A stretch of DNA of 36,608 nt, taken from contig JAADYX010000053.1 in assembly GCA_010092885.1 (NCBI GenBank), forward strand, positions 1-36,608, in the 5' to 3' direction. The notes under the pieces are model-generated. The model worked only from the letters and a program-made list of their open reading frames with translations. It was not told the origin of the DNA and ran no database searches. Source of the stretch: Chloroflexota bacterium (lineage in GTDB: Bacteria; Chloroflexota; Anaerolineae; Aggregatilineales; UBA3940). Both the position numbers and the translations under genes were made by a program. Each line of letters starts with the position of its first letter. Position 1 is the first letter of the stretch. This document shows, piece after piece, positions 16,514 through 24,018 of this stretch.

Positions 16514-17275
16514 CTAACGATATAAATCAAGTTCAGCCGGACGCACGAGATCACGCGCAGTTGTTGAGTCCACCGGCGGATAGGTCAGGCCGCGCACAAT
16601 CACAACTGGCACACCCTCTGCAGCCTGCCCCATTACCAGGCCCGCTGCTGCTGCGATCTCATCGGCAAACCCTACATCCGTTGCTTGCAGCGGTTCGCCG
16701 AACAGATCGGGGCTGCCTCTCAGATCCCACAAGGCAGGCAGCCCGGCCACACCGATCGCAATGCCTACCGTTCCCATCCGGAAGGGCCGCCCCATACTAT
16801 CCGAGATGATGATTCCCAATGGGCTGACACCGCCGCGTTCTAACGCCTTTCTTATCTGTCGTGCTGTGGAGTCCGGATCTTTCGGCAAGAGCAGTCGCCA
16901 ATCACCATCGGCCCGTAGATTGGAGTGGTCGATGCCAGCGTTTGCCCCCGTCAATCCCAGATGATTCTCCACGATGATGACACCCTGGCGCATCCGGCTG
17001 ATACGCACCGACTCACTGAGGATCAGTGCGATTTCCCGCGCATCCTTGCCCGTAACCTCAGCGACACGTTTCGCTTCCTCGTCCGGTGTGATCGCATCAA
17101 GCGAGACCCAACGTCCTTCCGCTTTGGAGACGATCTTGGACGTCACAATGACCACATCGCCCGGTTCCAGCTTCAGCTGTGCACGATCAAGGGCATCCAA
17201 CACAACGGATGCCAGATCATCACCGGTCTCAATCAGCGGCAGGCCCGGAACACCGATCAGCTGAACATCACGCAC
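16514..17275 (-). CDS. cofE: Coenzyme F420-0:L-glutamate ligase (CofE)
   Basis: A 253-residue GTP-dependent ligase adding gamma-linked glutamates to F420-0. Family motifs are GVPGLPLIETGDDLA, GDVVIVTSKIVSKAEGR, SESVRISRMRQGVIIVENHLGLTGANAGIDHSN and IIISDSMGRPFRMGTVGIAIGVAG. It is the single-domain form; the nitroreductase half found in actinobacterial FbiB is the next gene downstream. It starts with GTG 17275, 3 nt after the npdG stop, with GAGG close upstream. Confidence 0.94.
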   Translation of the reverse strand: MRDVQLIGVPGLPLIETGDDLASVVLDALDRAQLKLEPGDVVIVTSKIVSKAEGRWVSLDAITPDEEAKRVAEVTGKDAREIALILSESVRISRMRQGVIIVENHLGLTGANAGIDHSNLRADGDWRLLLPKDPDSTARQIRKALERGGVSPLGIIISDSMGRPFRMGTVGIAIGVAGLPALWDLRGSPDLFGEPLQATDVGFADEIAAAAGLVMGQAAEGVPVVIVRGLTYPPVDSTTARDLVRPAELDLYR

Positions 17276-17278
17276 GCC

Positions 17279-17950
17279 TCAATCTATCCCCGTGATCCGA
17301 ATACCGGAGTTCTTGATCCGGTATTGTTTGTTGATGTGGATCAATACGGAAGTCAACCCTTCCGCGATAGCTGCATTGGCTAACGGCCCAGCGTCGATGC
17401 CGCGCATACCGATAGCTTCAATCAGTTTGAGGGTAAGCTTTTTAGCCCCTTCATCATCACCCGTGACCAGCACGTCGCAGTCAACCTCGTGCTCGTCATC
17501 CTTCAGATGGGTGGCAGAGACATTCTGGAAAGCCGATACCACCAACACGTCCTTGCCTAGCAGTTCCTGCGTGATTTGCGCCGCGCTGCCCTCTTCAGGC
17601 AGCTGAACGACATTCACATTGGGCGGACGCAGGGGCACCGTCACATCGATGAATATCTTGCCCTGCACCTCATCATGGATGGTTTCCAACGTGTTGCGAT
17701 GCGCAGAAAAGGGCACAGTCAGCACTATGACATCGCCTGCCCCGGCGGCGTCACTATTCTCCATTCCGGTGACCCGCTCTTTGTCAAGCATGCTGTTGAG
17801 TTCGGCTGCTGTGGCTTCAGCTTTTTCCTTGCGGCGTGATCCGATGATGATATCATACCCGGCCCGCGCCCACCGGTATGCCAGGCCACTGCCCTCTTTG
17901 CCGGTACCACCTATCACGGCGATTGTGGTTGTAAGTCTTGTGCTTGTCAA
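17279..17950 (-). CDS. npdG: NADPH-dependent F420 reductase (NpdG/Fno-type)
   Basis: A 223-residue Rossmann-fold oxidoreductase transferring hydride between NADP(H) and F420. The nucleotide-binding opening is IAVIGGTGKEGSGLAYRWA, followed by IIIGSRRKEKAEATA, whose Ser-Arg-Arg favours NADP phosphate. VIVLTVPFSAH, IFIDVTVPLRPP and the VSAFQNVSATHL segment are typical of the family. The start is TTG 17950 with GGGGGA 6 nt upstream. It begins the F420 part of the operon, which suggests the cell both makes the cofactor and links it to the NADPH pool. F420-using enzymes beyond this one are not visible in the window. Confidence 0.92.
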   Translation of the reverse strand: MTSTRLTTTIAVIGGTGKEGSGLAYRWARAGYDIIIGSRRKEKAEATAAELNSMLDKERVTGMENSDAAGAGDVIVLTVPFSAHRNTLETIHDEVQGKIFIDVTVPLRPPNVNVVQLPEEGSAAQITQELLGKDVLVVSAFQNVSATHLKDDEHEVDCDVLVTGDDEGAKKLTLKLIEAIGMRGIDAGPLANAAIAEGLTSVLIHINKQYRIKNSGIRITGID

Positions 17951-17976
17951 TGGTCTTCCCCCGATTTAAATATGCT

Positions 17977-18648
17977 CTAGAGTGGCAGGTCAAGCGTGAG
18001 AGGACCGCCGCTGGCTTCAACTGCACGCTCGATAGTCTCAAGGTCCAGCGCCGTGTCCCCGCTCAGCAGATGAGCACTGCTCGGCCTGTCAGGGCGCGCA
18101 GAGAACATGACAGGGCCGTCATGGCAGTCAATGACCAGATCGACTCTGTACTTGTCATCCCCCTCCGCGACAGCTACATCACGCTGCGGGTTCATCCCCC
18201 GCATCCGCAGTGCGTGGTAAACTCGGTCCACAAACTTGGGATCTGTGCTGAACAGATCACTGACCTCACGGGCAGCGACAAAGCGGTCCCAAGTGGTGTG
18301 GATGAATGTGATCCGTCGCCATGTTTGGCTCACAATGGGCGGCGACTTGCGTTTAAGCGTACCCAGCTGGACTTTGAAGTACATCTGCTGTGCTCGCGGA
18401 TGATCCGGTTCATCGGGCAGCAGTTCGACACGGCGAGCAAGCTCATGACCTGTTCGGCGTGCATAGTAGTGGATGCCCCAACGTAGATCCTCCGGGAAGT
18501 GACGTGTGAAGTAAAACGCGATGTACTCCGCGTGGATGCCCTTTGGTGCCTTTTCCACCGGCACACGATACCAGTGCTGCTGCATGGCACGTGTCAGATC
18601 ATCCGGGTTGGGCATTACACCCACAAGCACCCGATCATCAGGATACAT
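17977..18648 (-). CDS. Conserved hypothetical protein in the F420 operon
   Basis: A 223-residue soluble protein with no family I can name. It begins MYPDDRVLVGVMPNPDDL, followed by HWYRVPVEKAPKGIHAEYIA and a basic, aromatic-rich core (YYARRTGHELARRVELLP). A Thr-Trp-Asp-Arg-Phe element (ITFIHTTWDRF) follows, and an acidic C-terminal domain with DKYRVDLVIDCHDGP. ATG 18648 is chosen because it begins at the conserved-looking start and overlaps the upstream gene by 11 nt; a reading to 18783 is a shadow. It lies 26 nt before npdG. Similar proteins seem familiar from other Chloroflexota genomes, but their function is not known to me. Confidence 0.65.
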   Translation of the reverse strand: MYPDDRVLVGVMPNPDDLTRAMQQHWYRVPVEKAPKGIHAEYIAFYFTRHFPEDLRWGIHYYARRTGHELARRVELLPDEPDHPRAQQMYFKVQLGTLKRKSPPIVSQTWRRITFIHTTWDRFVAAREVSDLFSTDPKFVDRVYHALRMRGMNPQRDVAVAEGDDKYRVDLVIDCHDGPVMFSARPDRPSSAHLLSGDTALDLETIERAVEASGGPLTLDLPL

Positions 18649-18895
18649 CGGCGGGCGGTTTGAACTGTCCAGTGGATGCGCCGGGAATATCGTCGAGTAG
18701 GGCTCGCTCAAAACGGCGCATCCGGTTGTAAGCCACGTCGCGCTTCTCTGCTGCCTGCCGGTAGTTATCGATGTCCTCCACATCCAGATCGCGCATTTTG
18801 CGCCCTTTCAGCAGCCGTTTTATCTCAGCATCCCAATATTGATACTCTTCAAGCGCCTGTTTATGCTGCTGTATCAGTTCTGCTGTGTCATCCAT
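18638..18895 (-). CDS. Small helical protein, unknown function
   Basis: An 85-residue, highly charged protein predicted to be almost fully helical. Heptad-like stretches such as ELIQQHKQALEEYQYWDAEI and a second one (EDIDNYRQAAEKRDVAYNRM) suggest a short coiled coil or helical hairpin. It starts at ATG 18895, overlapping the glycosyltransferase stop by 8 nt, and its 3' end overlaps the next gene by 11 nt. That supports real translation in the operon. No family recognised; a structural partner for one of its neighbours is possible. Confidence 0.6.
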   Translation of the reverse strand: MDDTAELIQQHKQALEEYQYWDAEIKRLLKGRKMRDLDVEDIDNYRQAAEKRDVAYNRMRRFERALLDDIPGASTGQFKPPADVS

Positions 18896-19850
18896 GCTCT
18901 TTAGCCTGCACCTCATCGATACCCAGTGTTTCGCTCACAATGTACAGGGGGCGTCGCATCACCTCACTGTGGATACGACCCAGATACTCACCGATGATCC
19001 CCAATGATATCAATTGTACACCGCCAAGAAACAATACCGAAACCAGGGTTGTGGCCTGCCCTTTGAGCGGCTCTGCATCGGTGAAGGCTCGTAGATAGAC
19101 GACAACAGGAATCGTCAGGGCGGCCAGCACAGCGATGAGAAACCCCACCCAGGTAGCCAGCTGGAGCGGAAAGTAAGAAAAACCTGTGATACCATCCCAA
19201 GCCAGCCGGAGCTGTTTGCGCAGCGGATACTTGGTCTCGCCGCTGTGGCGTTCATCCCGCTCATACTCGATCCCCGTCTGCCTGAAGCCCACCCAACTGA
19301 CCATACCACGGATGAACCGGTGACGCTCTGGCATAGAGGAAACAGCGTCCACCACCCGCCGGTCCATCAGACGGAAGTCGCCGGTATCGAGCGGGATGCT
19401 GACATCCGTTATCCGGTACAACACCCGGTAAAACAGGGAAGCCAGCGTCACTTTCAACCAGCTCTCACCCTTGCGTCTCGCCCGCACCGCGAACACGACC
19501 TCATAGCCATCCTGCCACTTGTCGATCATCTCAGGGATCAGCTCAGGCGGGTCCTGCAGGTCGGCGTCAATCAGGATGACCGCATCACCGCAGGCATAAT
19601 CCATACCCGCCGAGACAGCGATCTGATGCCCGAAGTTACGCGCGAAGTCCACCACTCGCACATGCTCAGGATCACGTTGGTACAATTCGTGGAGCGCCTC
19701 GCGGGATCCATCCGTGCTGCCGTCGTTGACAGCCACCAGTTCCCAATGACCGTCAACCGGATCCATCACCTGATGGATCCGGTCATACAGCGGCTGGATG
19801 TTCTCGATCTCGTTGTAGATGGGCGCAACAATTGAGTAGGTGGGTTTCAT
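18888..19850 (-). CDS. Family 2 glycosyltransferase, polyisoprenyl-phosphate (GtrB/DPM-like)
   Basis: A 320-residue membrane-bound glycosyltransferase. The GT-A catalytic domain (1-215) has SIVAPIYNEIENI, AVNDGSTDGS, the metal site DADLQDPPE and LDTGDFRLMDRR. Two C-terminal transmembrane helices lie at about residues 226-252 and 263-287, ending in GEYLGRIHSEVMRRP, as in GtrB and dolichol-phosphate mannosyltransferase-like enzymes. It probably moves a sugar from a nucleotide donor onto polyprenyl phosphate at the inner face of the membrane, for cell-envelope glycans. ATG 19850 overlaps the arcC stop by 1 nt; GTG 19853 is an alternative. It is an odd member of a cofactor operon. Confidence 0.9.
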   Translation of the reverse strand: MKPTYSIVAPIYNEIENIQPLYDRIHQVMDPVDGHWELVAVNDGSTDGSREALHELYQRDPEHVRVVDFARNFGHQIAVSAGMDYACGDAVILIDADLQDPPELIPEMIDKWQDGYEVVFAVRARRKGESWLKVTLASLFYRVLYRITDVSIPLDTGDFRLMDRRVVDAVSSMPERHRFIRGMVSWVGFRQTGIEYERDERHSGETKYPLRKQLRLAWDGITGFSYFPLQLATWVGFLIAVLAALTIPVVVYLRAFTDAEPLKGQATTLVSVLFLGGVQLISLGIIGEYLGRIHSEVMRRPLYIVSETLGIDEVQAKEHG

Positions 19851-20845
19851 CACTGGCTTTCTTTCCCGTGCGTCTCCTCTATTTTACCTGTCAAGCCCGC
19901 CGAGTCGACAGTGATATGTGTGCCCGCTTGGCCTTCAAGGGCACGCAGGATGTTGGGTGGGTTGGTGATGATAGCCTCACCACCTGTTTCGGTCACAAAG
20001 CTGACCACGGCTTCGATCTTAGGCATCATACTGCCCCGCGCGAAGTGCCCCTCCTGTTGGTAGTGCAGCGCTTCTTGAGGCGTCATATGATCCAACCACT
20101 GCTGCTGCGGCGTGTTGTAGTGTAAGGCCACCCGCTCGACTGCTGTCGAGATAAGGAACAGATCGGCGTGCAGGGCTCCCGCAATCAGCGCGGCTGTGCG
20201 ATCCTTGTCGATCACCGCGGGAGCGCCGCGATACTCACGGTTCTTATGGATGCTGACAGGGACACCCCCACCACCACCCGCGATCACAACAAACCCTGCA
20301 CCTACCAAACTGCGGATGGCAGGCAGTTCGACGACCTGCTGTGGCGGCGGGGACGCAACAACACGCCGCATACCGCGACCCGCATCTTCGATCACGTCCC
20401 AGCCTTCAGCCCGAAACTGTTCAGCGGCTTCCGGAGTCAGGTAGCCTCCAATCGGTTTGCTCGGCGTGTCGAATGCTGGGTCACCAACATCCACCTGAGT
20501 TTGGGTCAACAGCGTCACAACCTGCCGATCCATATTACGCACATTGAACTCATTGGCCAACGCCTGCTGGAGCATATAGCCGATGGTCCCTTGGGTGCCT
20601 GCTACAATGATATCCATCGGCTCGGTGAACATCTCGGATGCAGCCAACTCATTGCGACGGAGGGCAAATCCGGCCTGCGGACCGTTGCCGTGGGTGAGCA
20701 CAACCCGCCACCCGGCAGCACACATCGCCGCGATGTGTGCTGCCGTTGTCCGCACTGCATCCCACTGATGGGGAATATCAGGCTGAGACGGGTCTTCGAT
20801 CAGTGAATTGCCGCCAATAGCGACAACAGCCAACCGGTCAGGCAT
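19850..20845 (-). CDS. arcC: Carbamate kinase
   Basis: A 331-residue amino-acid-kinase-fold enzyme that interconverts carbamoyl phosphate plus ADP with carbamate plus ATP. Motifs are AIGGNSLI, LTHGNGPQAGFALRRNE, AGTQGTIGYML, VIAGGGGGVPV, VIDKDRTAALIA and RGSMMPKIEA. No arginine deiminase or ornithine carbamoyltransferase gene is next to it, unlike classical arc operons. It directly follows folD, with an 8-nt overlap. In purine- and allantoin-degrading bacteria carbamate kinase harvests ATP from carbamoyl phosphate, which would fit the nearby hydroxylase operon, but this is inference. Confidence 0.94.
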   Translation of the reverse strand: MPDRLAVVAIGGNSLIEDPSQPDIPHQWDAVRTTAAHIAAMCAAGWRVVLTHGNGPQAGFALRRNELAASEMFTEPMDIIVAGTQGTIGYMLQQALANEFNVRNMDRQVVTLLTQTQVDVGDPAFDTPSKPIGGYLTPEAAEQFRAEGWDVIEDAGRGMRRVVASPPPQQVVELPAIRSLVGAGFVVIAGGGGGVPVSIHKNREYRGAPAVIDKDRTAALIAGALHADLFLISTAVERVALHYNTPQQQWLDHMTPQEALHYQQEGHFARGSMMPKIEAVVSFVTETGGEAIITNPPNILRALEGQAGTHITVDSAGLTGKIEETHGKESQ

Positions 20846-21731
20846 GGTAGCGTCTGGCAGCGTTCAGTGTGTTCTGCAAAAGCATGGCTACCGTCATGGG
20901 GCCGACCCCACCCGGAACAGGGGTCATGGCTGCGGCACGTTTCATCGCTTCCTCAGGTTCAACGTCCCCGACCCACCGGTAGCCTTTCTTGGCTGAGGGA
21001 TCGTCAACTTTGACCGTTGCCACATCGATGACAACCGCGCCATGTTTGATCCACTCGCCGGGAACCATATGTGGCCGTCCAACCGCACTAACGACAATGT
21101 CTGCATCCGCGAGCACGGCTTGCAGATCACGGGTGCGGCTGTGGGCGACTGTCACGGTGGCATTGTTTTCCACCAATAGCAGCGCCATGGGCATCCCTAC
21201 GAGGTTGCTGCGTCCAAGTACAACGGCATTCGCCCCTTCAATACTGAAGCTATCGATCAGCAACTCAGCCTCACGCAGGAGGACCAGGCATCCGGTCGGG
21301 GTGGCCGGCGTGAACATCGGCATGCGGCCCTTGATGGCCAGCGCGCCGATGTTCAGAGGGTGCAGCCCATCGACATCCTTATGCACCGCAATCCGGTCCA
21401 GTATGGGTTCCGTATCGAGATGATCCGGCAGTGGAAGCTGTACCAGAATGCCGTGCACCCGCGGATCAGCATTAAGATCGTCGATCACTTTTTCGACTTC
21501 TTCCTGAGACGCAGTCGGTGGGATCTCGTGCCCGAAGGACTCGATGCCGACATCGGCACAGCGGTTGTGCTTCATCTTGACGTACATTCTGGATGCGTCG
21601 TCATCCCCGACCAGGACCGTTGCCAGGCCAGGCGTAACGCCACTTTCGGCCTGAAGAGCGGCCACATCCTTCTTGATATCCGTATGCATGCGCTTGGCAA
21701 CTGCTTTCCCGTCGAGTAGTTGGGCAGACAT
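20838..21731 (-). CDS. folD: Methylene-tetrahydrofolate dehydrogenase / methenyl-tetrahydrofolate cyclohydrolase (FolD)
   Basis: A 297-residue bifunctional one-carbon enzyme in the cytosol. Seen are LVGDDDASRMYVKMKHNRC with the catalytic Tyr/Lys pair, VHGILVQLPLPDHL, KDVDGLHPLNIGAL, TPTGCLVLL, VLGRSNLVGMP for nucleotide binding and the terminal PGGVGPMT signature. ATG 21731 has GAGGAG upstream at a longish spacing (about 10 nt). It is the first gene of the long minus-strand operon that ends with cofC. Its upstream neighbour is the divergent kinase operon, 160 bp away. Confidence 0.95.
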   Translation of the reverse strand: MSAQLLDGKAVAKRMHTDIKKDVAALQAESGVTPGLATVLVGDDDASRMYVKMKHNRCADVGIESFGHEIPPTASQEEVEKVIDDLNADPRVHGILVQLPLPDHLDTEPILDRIAVHKDVDGLHPLNIGALAIKGRMPMFTPATPTGCLVLLREAELLIDSFSIEGANAVVLGRSNLVGMPMALLLVENNATVTVAHSRTRDLQAVLADADIVVSAVGRPHMVPGEWIKHGAVVIDVATVKVDDPSAKKGYRWVGDVEPEEAMKRAAAMTPVPGGVGPMTVAMLLQNTLNAARRYHA

Positions 21732-21794
21732 TACGTTTTCACTCCTCGTGGAATGTTTGATTTTTCAAGCATACCGCAGGTCTTCAGGGCCTGC

Positions 21795-21823
21795 TTGCCC
21801 GTTAAAGCTTGTAAAACTATAAT
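21795..21823 (+). promoter_or_regulatory. Sigma70-type promoter of the kinase/phosphatase operon
   Basis: A consensus TATAAT (21818-21823) lies 17 bp after TTGCCC (21795-21800). The predicted transcript start near 21830 gives about a 60-nt leader before the kinase start. The -35 is weak, which may mean an activator is used, but no operator could be identified. Confidence 0.6.
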
Positions 21824-21891
21824 GAAAAGGTGCGAGTAGCCGTTCTGGTTGCTTTCCGAGTTTACGAGGCATGCTATTAGGTGGGATGTTA

Positions 21892-23943
21892 ATGATGTCA
21901 GAAGGGCCAAACGCAACACGGCATATTCAAGACGAACAAGATACACAACGTGCCCTGTCAGTTCCGGATGGCTCTCTGCAGCCCGGTCAGGAACTGCAAG
22001 GTCGGTACCGGATCCTTGGGATCATCGGTATGGGGGGCATGGGGGCAGTTTACCAGGCGCGTGACATGCGCTTTGATCAGGTGCAGCGTCTGTGTGCTGT
22101 CAAAGAAGTGATCAATATGGCGAAGGATCAGAACCTTCGCGAACAAACGATGAGCCAGTTCCAGCGTGAGGCTGAACTTCTGGCAACGCTCGACCATCCA
22201 GCCGTCCCCAAGATCTACGACTTCTTCGCTTTTGGTGACCGCGCCTATCTGGTGATGGAATTCATCCAGGGCAAAGACCTGGAAGCCATTATGAACAGCA
22301 CCGACGGTCTGCTGCCGGTCGACAAGATCAAGCGTTGGGCCATTGAGGTTTGCGATGTGCTGCACTATCTGCACAGCTACAAACCTGAGCCCATTATCTT
22401 CCGCGATATGAAACCCAGCAACGTGATGATTGACCATCACGACCGGGTGCGCCTGATCGATTTCGGCATTGCAAAGACCTTTCAGATGGGCCAGCCAGGC
22501 ACTATGATCGGTACAGAGGGGTACTCACCGCCTGAGCAGTATAAAGGTGTGGCTACACCCGCGGCTGATATCTATGCACTTGGCGCCACCATGCACCAGC
22601 TGCTCACCGGGCGTGATCCCCGGCTTGAGCCTCCATTTTCGTTCGATCAGGCCCCAGTTCGCAACTTCCGGCCTGATATCCCGCAGGAACTCGAAGCCAT
22701 TGTCATGCGCGCGTTGAGCTATGAGCCAAAAGAGCGGTATGCCAGCGCGTCAGCCATGCGGCAGTCACTGGAGGCCTCACCGCCCTTCCCAGAGAATGCC
22801 ATGGTGCCTGCGCAGCAGCCGCCCCAACAACAACCGCCGGTACAGTACCAGCCGCAACAGCAGCCGCAGCAACAGCAGCAGCCGGTACAGTACCAGTCGC
22901 AACAGCAGCCGGTTGTCCAGCAGCAGCCCATGATGCAGCAGCCTCCTCAGCAGCCACAGGCCCCACAGATACCTTCTGTGAAGCCGCTGTGGTCCTTCAA
23001 GGTTGAGGATGCTATCCGCTCAACGCCCTGCTTCAACAACAACATCGTGTATGTCGGCTCCTATGACAACAACCTTTGGGCCTTTGATGCTACCAGTGGC
23101 GAACTCCAATGGAAGTTCCCTACGGAAGGGGGCCTTGGCTCCTCACCAACCTACGCGGGTGGCATGATCTTTGTAGGCTCGACCGACATGCGTCTGTACG
23201 CGGTGGATGCGCGCCGCGGCAAGGCAAAGTGGGAGTATAAAGTTGGCGGCAAGATCTACAGCACTCCGCGCGCAGAGATGGGGCTGATCTTCTTTGGCAG
23301 TGACGACGGCTTCCTGTATGCGATCAAGCCCGGCGCAGCCAATGCTCGCGAAGTATGGCGCTACAATGCGATGTCTCCGATTCGCTCCACAGCCATTGTG
23401 GACGAAGAATCCGAAGGCATCGGGATCGGCACGGAGAACGGTGACTTCATCTGCCTGGATCTCTCCGGTGCACCCAAGTGGCGTTTCCAGACGAGGCGTC
23501 GGATCCTGTCCTCACCTCTGCTGCACGAGAACATCTTCTACTTTGGTTCAGACGACTGGTACATGTACGCCGTTGATGCATCTTCCGGGTACATGGTCTG
23601 GCGGTTCGCAACACGTGGCAAGATCATCTCATCGCCCGCGGCTGCCAAGGGACGTGTGTTCTTCGGGTCAACCGATGGCAACTTCTATGCGGTTGATGCG
23701 CTCAACGGCCGCGAGTCATGGAAGTACGAGGTGGGCAGCCAGATCACGTCGTCACCTGCTGTGCATGGGGACTCGGTCTACGTCGGCGCAATTGATGGAT
23801 CGATCTACTCCTTCCATGTTGAGTCCGGTGAAATTCTCTGGCGCTTCAAGAGCAAGGGACCTATTGCATCGTCGCCGGCTGTAGGCGAGGATACGGTGTT
23901 CGTTGGTTCCGACGATCAACATATTTATGCACTGCTGCCCTAA
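21892..23943 (+). CDS. Ser/Thr protein kinase fused to an eight-repeat PQQ-type beta-propeller
   Basis: A 683-residue protein. The kinase domain (about 38-295) has the Gly loop GMGGMGAVYQA, Lys71 (CAVKEV), FRDMKPSNVM with Asp172, and the metal site Asp190 in IDFGIA. The usual HRD His is Phe170. A Gln/Pro linker (about 305-362) leads to eight repeats of about 40 residues (366-683), each of the form W-(R/K)-F...SSP...VFVGS.DG..YAVDA..G, a pattern of PQQ-like/WD-type propellers. There is no transmembrane segment, so both parts should be cytosolic, unlike PknD- or AfsK-like kinases. The propeller may sense a ligand or recruit substrates. ATG 21892 has GGTGGG at 6 nt; 21871 and 21895 are alternatives. 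First gene of a six-gene signalling operon. Confidence 0.9.
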   Translation: MMSEGPNATRHIQDEQDTQRALSVPDGSLQPGQELQGRYRILGIIGMGGMGAVYQARDMRFDQVQRLCAVKEVINMAKDQNLREQTMSQFQREAELLATLDHPAVPKIYDFFAFGDRAYLVMEFIQGKDLEAIMNSTDGLLPVDKIKRWAIEVCDVLHYLHSYKPEPIIFRDMKPSNVMIDHHDRVRLIDFGIAKTFQMGQPGTMIGTEGYSPPEQYKGVATPAADIYALGATMHQLLTGRDPRLEPPFSFDQAPVRNFRPDIPQELEAIVMRALSYEPKERYASASAMRQSLEASPPFPENAMVPAQQPPQQQPPVQYQPQQQPQQQQQPVQYQSQQQPVVQQQPMMQQPPQQPQAPQIPSVKPLWSFKVEDAIRSTPCFNNNIVYVGSYDNNLWAFDATSGELQWKFPTEGGLGSSPTYAGGMIFVGSTDMRLYAVDARRGKAKWEYKVGGKIYSTPRAEMGLIFFGSDDGFLYAIKPGAANAREVWRYNAMSPIRSTAIVDEESEGIGIGTENGDFICLDLSGAPKWRFQTRRRILSSPLLHENIFYFGSDDWYMYAVDASSGYMVWRFATRGKIISSPAAAKGRVFFGSTDGNFYAVDALNGRESWKYEVGSQITSSPAVHGDSVYVGAIDGSIYSFHVESGEILWRFKSKGPIASSPAVGEDTVFVGSDDQHIYALLP

Positions 23944-23969
23944 TCAGGTAGATTCTACTTCATCCTTTC

Positions 23970-23994
23970 CCGGGTAGGCGCGCGGCCTACCCGG
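23970..23994 (+). other. Perfect stem-loop between kinase and phosphatase genes
   Basis: CCGGGTAGGC (23970-23979) pairs perfectly with 23985-23994 around the loop GCGCG. No T-run follows, so full termination is unlikely. It may be a partial terminator or an mRNA processing/stability element that sets kinase-to-phosphatase ratio. The loop and the 3' arm end about 24 nt before ATG 24019. Confidence 0.6.
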
Positions 23995-24018
23995 CTATCA
24001 CCTGGAGCATTGGTTGCT

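Noticed and set aside
22816-22965. Repetitive CAG/CCG stretch considered as a tandem repeat or CRISPR-like array
   Set aside because: It is in frame and encodes a Gln/Pro linker with two PVQYQ copies; spacing is irregular and there are no spacers.
22703-22966. Ala/Gly- or Cys-rich minus-strand frames opposite the kinase linker
   Set aside because: They are reverse readings of the CAG/CCG-rich Gln/Pro linker of the kinase.
23970-23994. Kinase-phosphatase hairpin as a full Rho-independent terminator
   Set aside because: No T-run follows and the phosphatase has no obvious promoter of its own, so read-through is likely.
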